A stretch of DNA of 64,000 nt from Brevibacterium zhoupengii (GCF_021117425.1 NZ_CP088298.1:496001-560000), one strand, 5' to 3'. Counted from the stretch's first letter, positions 25,790 to 35,882 are shown. The notes: generated by a model from the letters alone, not told the origin. A program made the numbers and translations.

Positions 25790-26572
25790 CTACCGTTGGG
25801 CGGCGATGCGGAAGCGTTTCTGCGTCACCTCGATCGGAGTTCTGCGGGTCGCGAGCCGATCGAGGGCGACGAGGTTGTCTGCCACCGTGAATCCTGGAAC
25901 GTCCCAGGGGATGTAGGCGAGGTACTCGATGATCGCCTCGACGTCGGCGAATTCCATCGTGCCGGTCCACTCATCGGCATCGGTGATGGTGAAGCCCTGG
26001 GCCTCGAGCTCGTCGAGGCGGGGCCCGAGCTGATTCTCCGGGGTTTCGGGCCGGCCACCGAACCAGAGGCGGAATTCGCCGGCCTCCGTGCCGTCGACCT
26101 GCTGGGTGAGGAAGCGTCCGTCGGGTGCGATGACACGGGCGAGCTCCGCCGGGTCGTAGCTCTCATGTCGGTTCATCACGAGGGTGAAGTAGTCGTCGGG
26201 CCAAGGCATAGGCTGCCCGGTCTCGCTGTCGTACTCACGCACCTCGATGCTGTATTCGGCCAGCGCCGAGGTGGCCAACTCCAGGTTCGGCTTCCACCCT
26301 TCGCTGGCGTGGACCGAGGATCTGCGACTGATGAAGCCTCCTACGGTGCTGACACTTTTGACGAGTTTGCTCAGGCGCTCGCCTCCGCCGGTTCCCATAT
26401 CGAGGCACGGCTGCAGACGCGCCATCGCCTTGGCGCAGGTCAGGTCAAAATCCCAGGGCGGATCGTCGGCGACGAGACGCGAGCCGAGGGCGGCGAAGTC
26501 CCACCCGGTCATCACCGCTGTCTCGTGGATCCATTGCCATCGGGCGTATCGGTCCTCTGCAGATTCGGCCAC
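25790..26572 (-). CDS. SAM-dependent methyltransferase
   Basis: About 260 residues. A class I motif appears as CLDMGTGGGERL near residue 57, with a post-motif acidic region and PWPDDYFTLVMNRHESYDPAELARVI further on. Related to SAM methyltransferases annotated as Methyltransf_11/25. An upstream frame begins at 26659, but GTG 26572 with GGAAGG upstream is preferred. Substrate unknown. Confidence 0.75.
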   Translation of the reverse strand: MAESAEDRYARWQWIHETAVMTGWDFAALGSRLVADDPPWDFDLTCAKAMARLQPCLDMGTGGGERLSKLVKSVSTVGGFISRRSSVHASEGWKPNLELATSALAEYSIEVREYDSETGQPMPWPDDYFTLVMNRHESYDPAELARVIAPDGRFLTQQVDGTEAGEFRLWFGGRPETPENQLGPRLDELEAQGFTITDADEWTGTMEFADVEAIIEYLAYIPWDVPGFTVADNLVALDRLATRRTPIEVTQKRFRIAAQR

Positions 26573-26726
26573 GCTGCCAATCCTTCCGTCTCGGTGCCGT
26601 CCTCTCGGCCCTGACTCCACTATGAAATCTCCGAGAAGGGAAAACAAGCAGCCGGGCACGCCGGTTCGAGAATGATCGGAAACTGCAACAACTCAGGTCT
26701 GGCGGTACCTATGGTTGGGCGCCACC

Positions 26727-27086
26727 TCAGACGAGGAAGCAGATGACGAGGACGAGGACGTTGAGCACGAGCATCCCAAGGCAGTTGAGCCAGAAGTCGC
26801 GGCCGATGTAGCCCGCGCGCAGATGGGCCCCGGCTGCGGTGAGAAAGTAGACGATGAGTCCGACGATCGCGGCCAGTCCGACCCCCGGGATCCAGAAGCC
26901 TGCGATCAGCCCCGCCGCCGCGAGGAACTTCACCACCGCCAGCACCCACCACCAGTCGCGGGGGAGTCCGACTCCGTCCAAGCAGTCGGCGATGACCTTC
27001 GGCGGCCAGAAGGTCAGGAGTCCGTCGACGCCGACGATGAAGGCCATCACCGCCACCGGCCACCAGGGATCGGGGAGCAGGGTCAT
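26727..27086 (-). CDS. DoxX-like small membrane protein
   Basis: 119 residues with four hydrophobic segments and the pattern VKFLAAAGLIAGFW in the middle, typical of DoxX/DUF4281-like proteins. It follows a TetR gene on the same strand (32-bp gap), so it may be the TetR-controlled partner. Role unknown. Confidence 0.65.
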   Translation of the reverse strand: MTLLPDPWWPVAVMAFIVGVDGLLTFWPPKVIADCLDGVGLPRDWWWVLAVVKFLAAAGLIAGFWIPGVGLAAIVGLIVYFLTAAGAHLRAGYIGRDFWLNCLGMLVLNVLVLVICFLV

Positions 27087-27118
27087 GGTGAATCATCTCC
27101 GTGATTCGGGGCGCAGTC

Positions 27119-27769
27119 TCATACGGGCCTGCGCAGCTGGGTGTGGAAGGCGATGCTCTGTGAGAGGGCATCGGTGGCCTCGTGCAGACTCATATCGCTG
27201 GCCGCCCACCTAAACAGGATGCCCAGATAGGAGTCGTAGAGCGCGACAGCACTGGCCTGGGCATATGCTTCGCTGATCCCGATCGAGACCAGACTTGACG
27301 ACAGTTTGTCCTGCAGGTCGTCCGCCAGGGTCTCGAACACCTGGGGTTTGCCCGCCTCGCGTATCAGTGCGGCCGCATAGTCCCGGGACAGATCCTCGTG
27401 AGAGGCGAAGAATTCGAGGAAGGGCAGGAAGATCCCCACGAGGTGGTTCTGCACCGCCGAGGTGGCCGCTGGCTTGGCGCCGCCACGTGCAGGAGGTGCC
27501 TCCTCGGTGATGGCACGGGCCCGAGCCGGAAGAGTGTAGGTCCCGGATTGGAGCTGTCCGATCCACCGGTCGTAGCAGCGGACGAGGAGGACATCCTTGT
27601 CGCCGGCGGCCATCACTCTGCCCACGGACACCTCGGAGTGTTTGGCGATGCCTCTGACCGTCGTGGCCTTGTAGCCGAGCTCGAGGAAGAGATCGGCGGC
27701 GGAGGAGATGATCTTCTCCTCAGTCCTCAGACGACGACCAGCGCGTGAGTGAACATGTTCAGTGGGCAT
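27119..27769 (-). CDS. TetR-family transcriptional regulator
   Basis: 216 residues: N-terminal helix-turn-helix (KIISSAADLFLELGYKATTV, then GIAKHSEVSVGRV at about 40-52) followed by a helical ligand domain. Divergent from mntH and directly upstream of the DoxX-like gene, which it most likely controls. Ligand unknown. Confidence 0.8.
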   Translation of the reverse strand: MPTEHVHSRAGRRLRTEEKIISSAADLFLELGYKATTVRGIAKHSEVSVGRVMAAGDKDVLLVRCYDRWIGQLQSGTYTLPARARAITEEAPPARGGAKPAATSAVQNHLVGIFLPFLEFFASHEDLSRDYAAALIREAGKPQVFETLADDLQDKLSSSLVSIGISEAYAQASAVALYDSYLGILFRWAASDMSLHEATDALSQSIAFHTQLRRPV

Positions 27770-27863
27770 AGTCGGATCATAAGCCTTTCCGTGTTCAGTT
27801 ACCAGGGCGGTCGCCCAGATTGCTCGTCAGTTGAAGTAGAATGCGCGGTGTTGCCCACAAGTA

Positions 27864-27885
27864 AAAGTTAATGTACCTTAACTTT
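27864..27885. promoter_or_regulatory. candidate MntR operator at mntH
   Basis: AAAGTTAA-TGTACC-TTAACTTT is an 8-bp perfect inverted repeat, 22 bp in all, directly abutting the ATG at 27886. Size and placement suit a DtxR/MntR-type repressor blocking mntH. An MntR-like gene lies at 36709. Confidence 0.6.
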
Positions 27886-29145
27886 ATGACCGTCGATCCA
27901 ACCAGCTCCGGCACTTCCGTCACTGCTGCACGCCCGAAGAAGGTGTCGACATTCTTCCTGCTGGGGCCGGCCTTCGTCGCGGCAATCGCATACGTCGATC
28001 CCGGCAACGTCGCCGCGAACCTCAGCGCCGGCGCCCAGTACGGATATCTGCTCGTGTGGGTCCTCGTCGCGGCCAACCTCATCGCCGTGCTCGTCCAATA
28101 CCTGTCCTCGAAGCTCGGGCTCGTCTCCGGGCAGTCACTGCCCGGACTCCTCGGCAACAGGCTCAGCCGACGGTCGCGACTGGCGTACTGGGGGCAGGCG
28201 GAGGTCGTGGCCATCGCCACCGACGTCGCCGAGGTGATCGGCGGTGCCATCGCCCTGAAGATCCTCTTCGACCTGCCGCTGTTATTGGGCGGCCTCATCG
28301 TCGGCGTCGTGTCCCTGTTCCTGCTCTCGATCCAGTCCACCCGCGGTCAGCGCCCCTTCGAAACGGTGATCATCACCCTGCTCGCAATCATCGCCATTGG
28401 CTTTCTAGCAGGCCTGTTCGTCGGCGATGTGAATTGGGGACAAGCGGCAGGTGGAATCGTACCCAGACTCGAAGGCACGAACTCAGTGGTCCTGGCCGCC
28501 AGCATGCTGGGCGCGACCGTGATGCCCCACGCGATCTACCTGCATTCGGCGCTGTCCGTTGATCGCCACGGCACCGCCCCGCGAGCCTCGATTCCTCAGC
28601 TGCTCAAGGCCAGTCGCTGGGACGTCGTGCTCTCCCTCGTCATCGCCGGCTCGGTCAATATCGCGATGCTGCTCCTGGCCGCGGCCTCACTGCGCGGTCA
28701 GGACGGTACCGACACGATCGAGGGCGCACACGCGGTCGTGAGCGCCAACCTCGGCGAGATCGTGGGCCTGTTCTTCGGCATCGGACTGCTCGCCTCCGGC
28801 CTGGCCTCGAGTGCTGTCGGGTCCTACGCGGGGGCATCGATCATGCAGGGACTGCTGCGGGTCAACGTCCCGATCGTGTGGCAACGTGCGGTGACGATGA
28901 TTCCCGCGCTCATCATTCTCAGCCTCGGCGTGGACCCGACCTGGTCGCTCGTCCTCAGCCAGGTCGTGCTCAGCCTCGGAATTCCCTTCGCCATGGTGCC
29001 CCTGGTCCGGCTGACGATGAATCGGAGCGTGATGGGCCAGTACGCGAACTCACGGATCATCACGATCGTTGCGATCCTGGCCTCGGGACTCATCATCGCC
29101 CTCAACGTCGTCCTCATCGTGCTCTTGGCGCTGGGTATCGACTGA
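27886..29145 (+). CDS. mntH: NRAMP-family Mn2+/divalent metal transporter
   Basis: About 419 residues and 11 TM segments. The metal-binding DPGN motif is in AIAYVDPGNVAANL (about residue 36), and the second motif is MLGATVMPHAIYLHS (about 210), both diagnostic of NRAMP carriers that import Mn2+ with protons. An ATG at 27871 lies within the palindrome; ATG 27886 directly follows it and is preferred, although no ribosome site is seen, so the mRNA could be leaderless. Confidence 0.9.
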   Translation: MTVDPTSSGTSVTAARPKKVSTFFLLGPAFVAAIAYVDPGNVAANLSAGAQYGYLLVWVLVAANLIAVLVQYLSSKLGLVSGQSLPGLLGNRLSRRSRLAYWGQAEVVAIATDVAEVIGGAIALKILFDLPLLLGGLIVGVVSLFLLSIQSTRGQRPFETVIITLLAIIAIGFLAGLFVGDVNWGQAAGGIVPRLEGTNSVVLAASMLGATVMPHAIYLHSALSVDRHGTAPRASIPQLLKASRWDVVLSLVIAGSVNIAMLLLAAASLRGQDGTDTIEGAHAVVSANLGEIVGLFFGIGLLASGLASSAVGSYAGASIMQGLLRVNVPIVWQRAVTMIPALIILSLGVDPTWSLVLSQVVLSLGIPFAMVPLVRLTMNRSVMGQYANSRIITIVAILASGLIIALNVVLIVLLALGID

Positions 29146-29197
29146 GGTCAGCCCGCGCACGCAGTTGAACTCGGGCACGCAGGCGAGCCTGTCGGTT

Positions 29198-30748
29198 TCA
29201 CCCGTCCCGCAGGTCCGTGGGCTCGACCATGGTGCGAGGATTCGACCGCACCCACCACGGCCGAGGTTGGCCTTCGTTCGCGGCCGCACGCCGTTCCTCG
29301 CCGGTGGCGTAGCGGTAGGTGAAGACTCGTACCCGGATGAGGGCCGGTGCCTGACCGTCGAAGGGATCTGGTCCCAGCTGCGTGCGGATCTGCGGGTCGC
29401 CGTTCCCGATGCGCTCGAGCAGCGCGTAGAACCAGGACTGCCGGTAGTCGCCGAGGGCTGCGAACCACATCAGCCAATCCAGGCGCAGATGATAGGGCGC
29501 AACAATGGGGGAGCGCCTCAGCACATTCCCTGGCTTGCCCTTGAACACGTAGGGTCGCCAGTCGCCTGAGTCCATGGTCGCGCCCGGGTCGAGGGTGCCT
29601 TCGATGATGATCTCATCACGGGACTCGGTCATCGAGCCGAAGGCGCCATAGGCGTTGCCCAGACCCCACCGGTTGAAGCTGGCGTTCATTTTCTGACGTG
29701 ACGAGAACAGGTTGCGCAGAGCGGGGACGTTGAGTACGCACTGCCAGATGACGAAGACCGCGATGAGGATCGCCCACCACAGGGAGAGGACGTCGGCCGA
29801 CCCAGCCGACCCGAACTCAGCGTTCGACGTCGACGACCCGGCCACCTCGGCGAGGGACCCGATGGGCCACCCCCATCCGGGCCAGGGCCCACCGACGATC
29901 CAGGCGAGGAACGAGTCGCTGATCCCGGCGAAGGCGAGCAGGATCGTCGCCCAGTTCAACCAGGCATAGTTGCCGGTGATGACCAGCGCCAGCTGCGTGA
30001 TGATGATGGCGGCGGCCGCGAACGAGGCGATGGGTTGGGGGAGGAAGAGCAGCCACGGTGCGATGAGCTGGACGAGATGGCTGCCCAGCGTCTCCCCGCG
30101 ATGCCACCACCCGGGCATGAGATGGGCGCGGCGGCTGAAGGGACCGGGCATCGGCTGAGTCTGATGGTGATAGTCCATGGCGGTGAGATCCCGCCAGGAG
30201 CTGTCGCCGCGCATCTTGATCATGCCCGCCCCGAACTCGACGCGGACGACGAACCAGCGGAGGAAGAGGATCATCAGCAGCGAGGGTGCCACCTCGTGGG
30301 AGCCGAGGAAGCCGATGAGGAACCCGGCCTCGAGAAGGAGCGATTCCCAGCCGAAGCCATAGAAGCGCTGCCCGATGCTCGAGATCGAGAAGTAGAGCCA
30401 CCACATGAGTCCGAACACGGGAATCGTGGTCCATGCGGGCCCGGCCTGGGGGAGACCGATGACGACGGTCATGGCTGCGAGCATGCCGATTCCGCACACG
30501 ATGCGCAGTCGGCGGTCGGTGTAGGCCAAGCGCTTCCACCGAAACAGGCTCGGTGCTTGAGCGGAGGTGGTGGCCGCGATGAATCGTGGTGCCGGAGTCA
30601 GACCACGTTCGCCTAGGAGAGCGGGAAACTGGTTCCAGGCGCTGAGGAAGGCGATGAAGAACAGTGCCGCGAACCCGCGTTGGATGATCTCTCGGGCGAT
30701 CGTGTAGTCACCGGCGGCCAAGAATGACAGCACCGCGGTCGTGTCCAC
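29198..30748 (-). CDS. lipase maturation factor (LMF) family membrane protein
   Basis: About 516 residues with at least 8 TM segments in the first two thirds and a soluble C-terminal part. It matches the LMF/DUF1222 family in RWFVVRVEFGAGMIKMRGDS near residue 165 and in the C-terminal YHLRLDWLMWFAAL near 431. In animals these proteins mature lipases in the ER; the bacterial role is unknown. GTG 30748 has GGGAGG upstream and is preferred to GTG 30757. It is convergent with mntH. Confidence 0.8.
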   Translation of the reverse strand: MDTTAVLSFLAAGDYTIAREIIQRGFAALFFIAFLSAWNQFPALLGERGLTPAPRFIAATTSAQAPSLFRWKRLAYTDRRLRIVCGIGMLAAMTVVIGLPQAGPAWTTIPVFGLMWWLYFSISSIGQRFYGFGWESLLLEAGFLIGFLGSHEVAPSLLMILFLRWFVVRVEFGAGMIKMRGDSSWRDLTAMDYHHQTQPMPGPFSRRAHLMPGWWHRGETLGSHLVQLIAPWLLFLPQPIASFAAAAIIITQLALVITGNYAWLNWATILLAFAGISDSFLAWIVGGPWPGWGWPIGSLAEVAGSSTSNAEFGSAGSADVLSLWWAILIAVFVIWQCVLNVPALRNLFSSRQKMNASFNRWGLGNAYGAFGSMTESRDEIIIEGTLDPGATMDSGDWRPYVFKGKPGNVLRRSPIVAPYHLRLDWLMWFAALGDYRQSWFYALLERIGNGDPQIRTQLGPDPFDGQAPALIRVRVFTYRYATGEERRAAANEGQPRPWWVRSNPRTMVEPTDLRDG

Positions 30749-30893
30749 GGTGATCACCTCCCGGTTCTCGCGTCTGCGTGAGTCTCTTCAGGCCCACACT
30801 GTCCCTTGCTCTGACTATGGTGCCCGGAGCGCGATCGCGCAACACCTCGAAGTGGGGCACCACCGGGAAGTGGCGAAGCGCCCGATGAATGCG

Positions 30894-30927
30894 CCGAGGC
30901 TGCCCCCGGTGTCGGGGACAGCCTCGG
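30894..30927. terminator. terminator of betT
   Basis: CCGAGGCTGCCCCCG (30894-30908), loop GTGT, and CGGGGACAGCCTCGG (30913-30927), with one mismatch. It lies 43 bp beyond the betT stop on the minus strand. No T-tract. Confidence 0.7.
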
Positions 30928-30969
30928 TTCACATTCGGCTGAGTTCGCAGCCAGCAGCGGTTCAGTGCG

Positions 30970-33231
30970 TCAGCGGGGACCGTCTGCCGGTTCCGGCTCG
31001 ACTTCCTCCACATCATCGGGCGACTCGGGCACGGCTGGCACGGAATCCGTGGCCGGGGGAGTCGGCGGGGTCACGACCGACTGGTAGGAGTGTTCGTGCG
31101 AGTAGGCGAGGAACGACAGGTGGTTCTCGTAGCGGTCGAGGACATCGTCGATGATCTGCTGCCCACTCAGGCCCATGAGGTCATAGCCCTCGGAGCCGGT
31201 CTGGGTGAAGACCTCGATCCGGTAGTACACGTCATCGCCGCGCGGGGCATTGCGTGCACCGAAGGAGGGAACGTTGTGTTCGACAGCGGCGACCTGATAG
31301 TGGAAGTTGCGCTGTTCGTCCATGTCGACGATGAGCGTGGACTCTGTGATTCCCGATTCTGGGCCTGTCTGCTGAGTCAGCTCGACCGTGTAATCGAGTT
31401 CGCGGAACTCCGCGGCCACGGCTTCCAGCGCGGGTTCGACCACTTCGTTGACGAATCTGTTGACGGACTTCTTCGATGGGTAGGAGCGCAGAGTCGCCAG
31501 GCGCTGACGCCAGGTCTTCTCCGGAGTCCTGCCACCGTGGGCGGCCGTGGTCCGGCGCTTGCGGGTCCGGCCCTCTCGTTCGGCTCGTTCCATGCGCAGC
31601 ACCTTCGAGAAGGAGGCCATGACGAGGTAGGCGATGACCGTCACCGGCAAGGCGAAGATCAGGGTCGCGTACTCCATCGTCGTCACCCCTCCCGCGACGA
31701 GCATGGCGATGGTCAGCACAGCGGTGACGACGGCCCAGAAGATCCGCAGCCATTTCGCGCCGTCTTCTTCCGGGTTGGGGATCGTCGATGAGAAGTTCGA
31801 CATCACCATCGCACCGGAGTTCGCACTGGTGAGGTAGAAGAGCAGACCGGAGAGCGTGGCCAGACCGATGAGGAAGGTCGAGCCAGGGAACATGTCGAGG
31901 AGGGCATACCATCCCTGCTCAGGGGAGTCGATGGCCTGCTGTGCGAAGTCATCATTGCCGTTGAAGACCTCGGACAGGGCGGAGTTGCCGAAGATTGAAA
32001 CGATGAAGAAGTCGCAGAGCACCGGGGCCGTGATAGCCGCGATGACGAACTCACGCAGAGTGCGTCCGCGGGAGATACGGGCCAGGAACAGCCCGACGAA
32101 GGGACCCCAGGCCAGCCAGAACGCCCAGAAGAACAGCGTCCAGGCGCCCATCCAAGCGGAGCCGTCATCGACATAGGCGAAGGTGGCCAAGGTGCGTTCG
32201 GGCAGGGTGAAGATGAAGCGCCCGATGTTCTCGACCAAGGCATTGAGGAGGAAGGCCGTCTTGCCGGTGACGAGGATGTAGAACATCATCGCCGCACAGG
32301 CCCAGAGGTTGAGTTCGGAGATCAGGCGGATGCCCTTGTCCACACCGGAGGTGCAGGCCGCGATCGTCATGACGACGGCGACGAGGACGAGAGCGATCTG
32401 GAGGGCGAGGCCCTGCGGAAGACCGAAGAGTTCGGAGAAGCCGACGTTGAGCAGGACGACGCCGATGCCCATCGAGGTGGCGACACCGAAGACGGTGCCG
32501 ACGAGGGCGAAGATGTCGATGACGTCGCCTGTGGCACCGCGCACCCGCTTGCCCAGCAGAGGGTAGAGGACCGCGCGGATCGACAGGGGCATGCCCCAGC
32601 GGTAGGCGAAGTAGCCCATGGCCATGCCTAGCAGCGAATACATCGACCAGCCGGCGATGCCGTAGTGGAACATGGTCCACACGACGGCGTCCTGGGCGGC
32701 GGCGGCCGATTCGGGATCGGCATTGACCGGCTGGAGGAACTGGGTGATCGGTCCGGTCACCGAATAGAAGAGCATGTCGATGCCCACGCCCGCGGCGAAG
32801 AGCATGGCGACCCAAGTGAAGAGGTTGTACTGGGGGCGGGAATGGTCCGGTCCCAGACGCACGGAGCCTTCCTTGGACAGGGCGACCCAGAGGACGAAGG
32901 CGATGACGACGGTGACAGTCAGTACGTAGTACCAGCCGAGGTTCGTCGCGATCCAGTCGACGATCGACTTCATCGTCGTCTGCGCGAAGTCGGGCATGAG
33001 CATCGCCCAGATCGAGAAGCCGAGGATCACGGCCGAGGAGATGATGAAGACCTTCCAGTTGACCCGAGATCCCCGCTCGTCCGTGAGTTCCGCGGGGCCG
33101 CGGCTCATCTCCGTGCTGGAGATCGGAGGGCGCTTCTCGGGGTCGACGTCTCGGCTTGGTCTGTCGGTTCCGCCGAAGCGCTCACGCTCGACGATCGGCC
33201 GTTTCATCTTCTCATCGTTGGGATCCTGCAC
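30970..33231 (-). CDS. betT: BCCT-family choline transporter, BetT type with long C-terminal domain
   Basis: 753 residues: a ~55-residue hydrophilic N-terminus, 12 TM segments (about 58-540), then a ~200-residue cytosolic domain as in BetT, which senses osmotic state. The BCCT core reads FWAFWLAWGPFVGLFLARIS near residue 374, with WTMFHYGIAGWSMYSLLGMA near 189. Likely takes up choline with protons. GTG 33231 has GGAGG 6 nt upstream. Choline-derived betaine would yield dimethylglycine and sarcosine, the substrates of the flavoprotein at 49139 (inference). C-terminus is an acidic Pro/Glu tail. Confidence 0.88.
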   Translation of the reverse strand: MQDPNDEKMKRPIVERERFGGTDRPSRDVDPEKRPPISSTEMSRGPAELTDERGSRVNWKVFIISSAVILGFSIWAMLMPDFAQTTMKSIVDWIATNLGWYYVLTVTVVIAFVLWVALSKEGSVRLGPDHSRPQYNLFTWVAMLFAAGVGIDMLFYSVTGPITQFLQPVNADPESAAAAQDAVVWTMFHYGIAGWSMYSLLGMAMGYFAYRWGMPLSIRAVLYPLLGKRVRGATGDVIDIFALVGTVFGVATSMGIGVVLLNVGFSELFGLPQGLALQIALVLVAVVMTIAACTSGVDKGIRLISELNLWACAAMMFYILVTGKTAFLLNALVENIGRFIFTLPERTLATFAYVDDGSAWMGAWTLFFWAFWLAWGPFVGLFLARISRGRTLREFVIAAITAPVLCDFFIVSIFGNSALSEVFNGNDDFAQQAIDSPEQGWYALLDMFPGSTFLIGLATLSGLLFYLTSANSGAMVMSNFSSTIPNPEEDGAKWLRIFWAVVTAVLTIAMLVAGGVTTMEYATLIFALPVTVIAYLVMASFSKVLRMERAEREGRTRKRRTTAAHGGRTPEKTWRQRLATLRSYPSKKSVNRFVNEVVEPALEAVAAEFRELDYTVELTQQTGPESGITESTLIVDMDEQRNFHYQVAAVEHNVPSFGARNAPRGDDVYYRIEVFTQTGSEGYDLMGLSGQQIIDDVLDRYENHLSFLAYSHEHSYQSVVTPPTPPATDSVPAVPESPDDVEEVEPEPADGPR

Positions 33232-33427
33232 GCATAACCTCCGGTCGGAAACTTGGGACTCACCCCAAAGGGCACCGATCCATCTTAGGCTCTCGGGATT
33301 TTGCCAGAGAATCCGCCCCCTGTTTTCAGCCCACCCTCGCTATGGTTCGGTCCTCCCTGAAACGCCGGTCTTCTGCGCTCTGACGAGGGCCGACGAGGCT
33401 GTCAGAGGAGGAACAGGAGACTTGTCG

Positions 33428-34621
33428 TCAGCGGTGGATCTGCGTCGTTCCGAACGGTCGAGTTCGCACCTGCTTCACTCGGTTCTGCTGTAATCGATTC
33501 GGTCCGGTTCTTCTCCATCGTCGCTGTGTCGTTCGTACGAACCGGCCGACCGCCTCGGCGAAGGCCCGGGACTGCATCGGGTCCCCACCGACGACGTGCA
33601 TGTCCTGACGGTCGTGGAAGTGCGCAGTCGTCATCAGGTCGTGTCCCACGCGCTGTGAGGTGACTTCTGACAGCTGCCCGGGCTCGGTCTGATCGAGGAT
33701 GAAGGTCCTGTCGGATCCGAGGATCGAGGCGCGGACGAACCGCTGGTTCGTGACGATGAGGAGCTGCGGTTCCGGTGTGCGCTCACTCTTGAAGTGCATG
33801 AGCAGCTTTTCGCCGCGGCGGAGCATATCGAGCGGCGGCCCACCGGGGTAGTGAGTGCCAGGAGCTGTGGGATCGATGTCGTCCAACTGAGGTTGCGGCT
33901 GCGGCATCGGGCGAGGATGGACTGCGTCCCAGCGAGCTACCCGAGCCTTCGCCCATGCGCGGCTCCCGACCAGGGCGAAGAGGCTCACCGGGAATGCGAT
34001 GGCACTGCTGATCAGAGCACCGCCGGTCGATTGCACGGGGAGGAACAGGAAGCCGACGGTGATCCCGAGGCTGACGACAAACATGGCAAAGAGGATCGTG
34101 ACGAAGAGTCCGAACAGGTTGCGATGGCATGCCTCGGCGCAGGAGGCAAGCGTGAAGCCGATGTTGACGGCACTCCAGCAGGCGAGGAAGACGCTGAGGG
34201 CTGGCAACGGTGAGGACCCGTAGTCTCCCCACACTGTTCCAGATTCTCCCGGGACGGCGGCGATCGCATGCCAAATGAAGATCGAGGCAGCGGCGAAGAC
34301 TGAGAAGATCGGTCCCACGGAGAACACTCGATACCCCGCCTGCCTGATGAAGCCGGTGGCCGAATCGGGGATTGTGGGTTCGACACGGCCTCCATCTGCG
34401 GCGAGGGCATCATCGTCGGTGAAGTAGATGATGGCTATGGAGTGGACGAGGCCCAGAATTCCGAACCCCACCGTGGCCGCATACTTGGGGTTGATGGTCC
34501 CGCGGTCGACCATCCGAGGATCGATACCGGCATTGATCGCGGAGAAGGCGACCAGTGCGAGGACAGTGAGTACGACGCCGTAGACCACTGTCATGAAGAA
34601 TTTGTGTGTTCTTAACCTCAT
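33428..34621 (-). CDS. membrane protein, paralogue 1 of a tandem family
   Basis: 397 residues. Six or so hydrophobic segments (about 10-30, 48-66, 95-117, 130-155, 160-185, 190-215), then a soluble domain of about 120 residues that may fold like a bacterial PH domain (GEKLLMHFKSERTPEPQLLI, then NQRFVRAS and DRTFILDQ). Residues align along the length with paralogue 2; the extra ~30 C-terminal residues are Arg/Gln-rich. Family not recognised. Confidence 0.65.
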   Translation of the reverse strand: MRLRTHKFFMTVVYGVVLTVLALVAFSAINAGIDPRMVDRGTINPKYAATVGFGILGLVHSIAIIYFTDDDALAADGGRVEPTIPDSATGFIRQAGYRVFSVGPIFSVFAAASIFIWHAIAAVPGESGTVWGDYGSSPLPALSVFLACWSAVNIGFTLASCAEACHRNLFGLFVTILFAMFVVSLGITVGFLFLPVQSTGGALISSAIAFPVSLFALVGSRAWAKARVARWDAVHPRPMPQPQPQLDDIDPTAPGTHYPGGPPLDMLRRGEKLLMHFKSERTPEPQLLIVTNQRFVRASILGSDRTFILDQTEPGQLSEVTSQRVGHDLMTTAHFHDRQDMHVVGGDPMQSRAFAEAVGRFVRTTQRRWRRTGPNRLQQNRVKQVRTRPFGTTQIHR

Positions 34622-34742
34622 GCTCTGCAGTCTTACAGCTGCGGTCGTCGCAGACGATGCAGGAATGTTCCAGATCTGTGTCGCGTTCAGCCCGGCCCGT
34701 CACGCTCAGGCCAGAGCGCTCGGTCACGCTCAGGCTGGCGCG

Positions 34743-35882
34743 TCAGCGGTGGATCTGTCCCGTGCGTGCAAGGTGCGTGACCGCCTCGGCGAAGGCTTGG
34801 GATTGTTCGGGGCTGCCGCCGAGAACGCGCATGTCCTGACGGTCGCGGAAGTGGGCGACGGTCACGATATCGTACCCTTCGCGATGCGAGCTGGCACCGA
34901 CCAGCTGGCTGGGACTGGCCTGCTCGAGGACGAAGGTGCGGTCGGATCGGACGATCGAGGCGCGGACGAACCTGGAGGTCGTGGCGATGAGCATCTGGGG
35001 TTCTGGGGCGTGGTCGCCGTGAAAGTGCATGAGCAGCCGCTCGCCGGGCTCGAGCATGTCCTGCGGCGGAGGTCCCTGAAGACGGCGCTGATTCTGGGAG
35101 CGGCGCTCGTTCTGGGAGCGGCGCTGGTTCTGGGAGCGGCGTGGTTTTGAGGAGCTGCCGTGGGGATGGGCCGCGTCGTAGCGATTGACTCTCACGATCG
35201 CCCATGCGCGAGCACCGATGAGGGCGAGCAGGCTCAACGGAAAAACGATGAGGGCCAATGTCAGTGCCTCGACTGTCGGCTGGTCGGCAAGGAGAATGAA
35301 GCCGACGGTGTTGCCGATGGCGACGAGGAACATCACGAGCATGGCAGCGATGAAGATGCCGGCGAGGTCACGGTTGAAGGCCTCGGCGATGGCGGCGAAC
35401 ATGAGCCCGACATTGGTGCAGGCCCAGCACAAGAGGAAGAGAGTGAGCGCGGGGGTCGCCGAAGTGGCGTAGTCGCCCCAGACCGTGCCTGGAATTCCCG
35501 AATACTCGGCGAAGGAATGCCAGACGAAGACGGAGGCTGCGCAGATGAACGCGAAGATCGGCCCCACGGACAGCACCTTGTACCAGGCCTGGCGAATGAA
35601 GCCGGTGTACGAATCAGGTGGGCGGGGAACATGCGGGTCGGGAGGGGCTTCGGAGGATTTCGGCGAGTCATCCTCGTCGAACAAGATGATCGCTACGGAA
35701 TGGTAGAGACCGAGCAGACCGAAGCACACCGTGGCTGCGCCTTTGGGATCGAAGTCTCCGAAAAGACGGTTGGCTCGAGGGTCGATCCCGGCGTTCGTGA
35801 GGGCGAAGACGATCAGCATGAACAGCGCGAGCACGACTGCATACAACAAAGTGGTGCTCAACTTATGCGTTCTCATCCTCAT
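34743..35882 (-). CDS. membrane protein, paralogue 2 of a tandem family
   Basis: About 379 residues with the same plan as paralogue 1 (shared RTHK start, INAGIDPR/TNAGIDPR, TGFIRQA, GPIFxxxxAAS, GTVWGDY, HDRQDM/RDRQDM, QIHR end). A linker before the soluble domain has a RRSQNQ-type repeat made by an 18-bp DNA repeat. Alignment with paralogue 1 supports ATG 35882 rather than the upstream start at 35912. Upstream sequences of the two genes are also alike (ATGTTCCAGAT in both), so the duplication included the leader. Confidence 0.65.
   Translation of the reverse strand: MRMRTHKLSTTLLYAVVLALFMLIVFALTNAGIDPRANRLFGDFDPKGAATVCFGLLGLYHSVAIILFDEDDSPKSSEAPPDPHVPRPPDSYTGFIRQAWYKVLSVGPIFAFICAASVFVWHSFAEYSGIPGTVWGDYATSATPALTLFLLCWACTNVGLMFAAIAEAFNRDLAGIFIAAMLVMFLVAIGNTVGFILLADQPTVEALTLALIVFPLSLLALIGARAWAIVRVNRYDAAHPHGSSSKPRRSQNQRRSQNERRSQNQRRLQGPPPQDMLEPGERLLMHFHGDHAPEPQMLIATTSRFVRASIVRSDRTFVLEQASPSQLVGASSHREGYDIVTVAHFRDRQDMRVLGGSPEQSQAFAEAVTHLARTGQIHR
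35083..35136. repeat. 18-bp tandem repeat, three units
   Basis: CGGCGCTGATTCTGGGAG and two near-identical units in 35083-35136, plus a partial fourth. In paralogue 2 it encodes the SQNxRR repeat of the linker. Confidence 0.85.
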
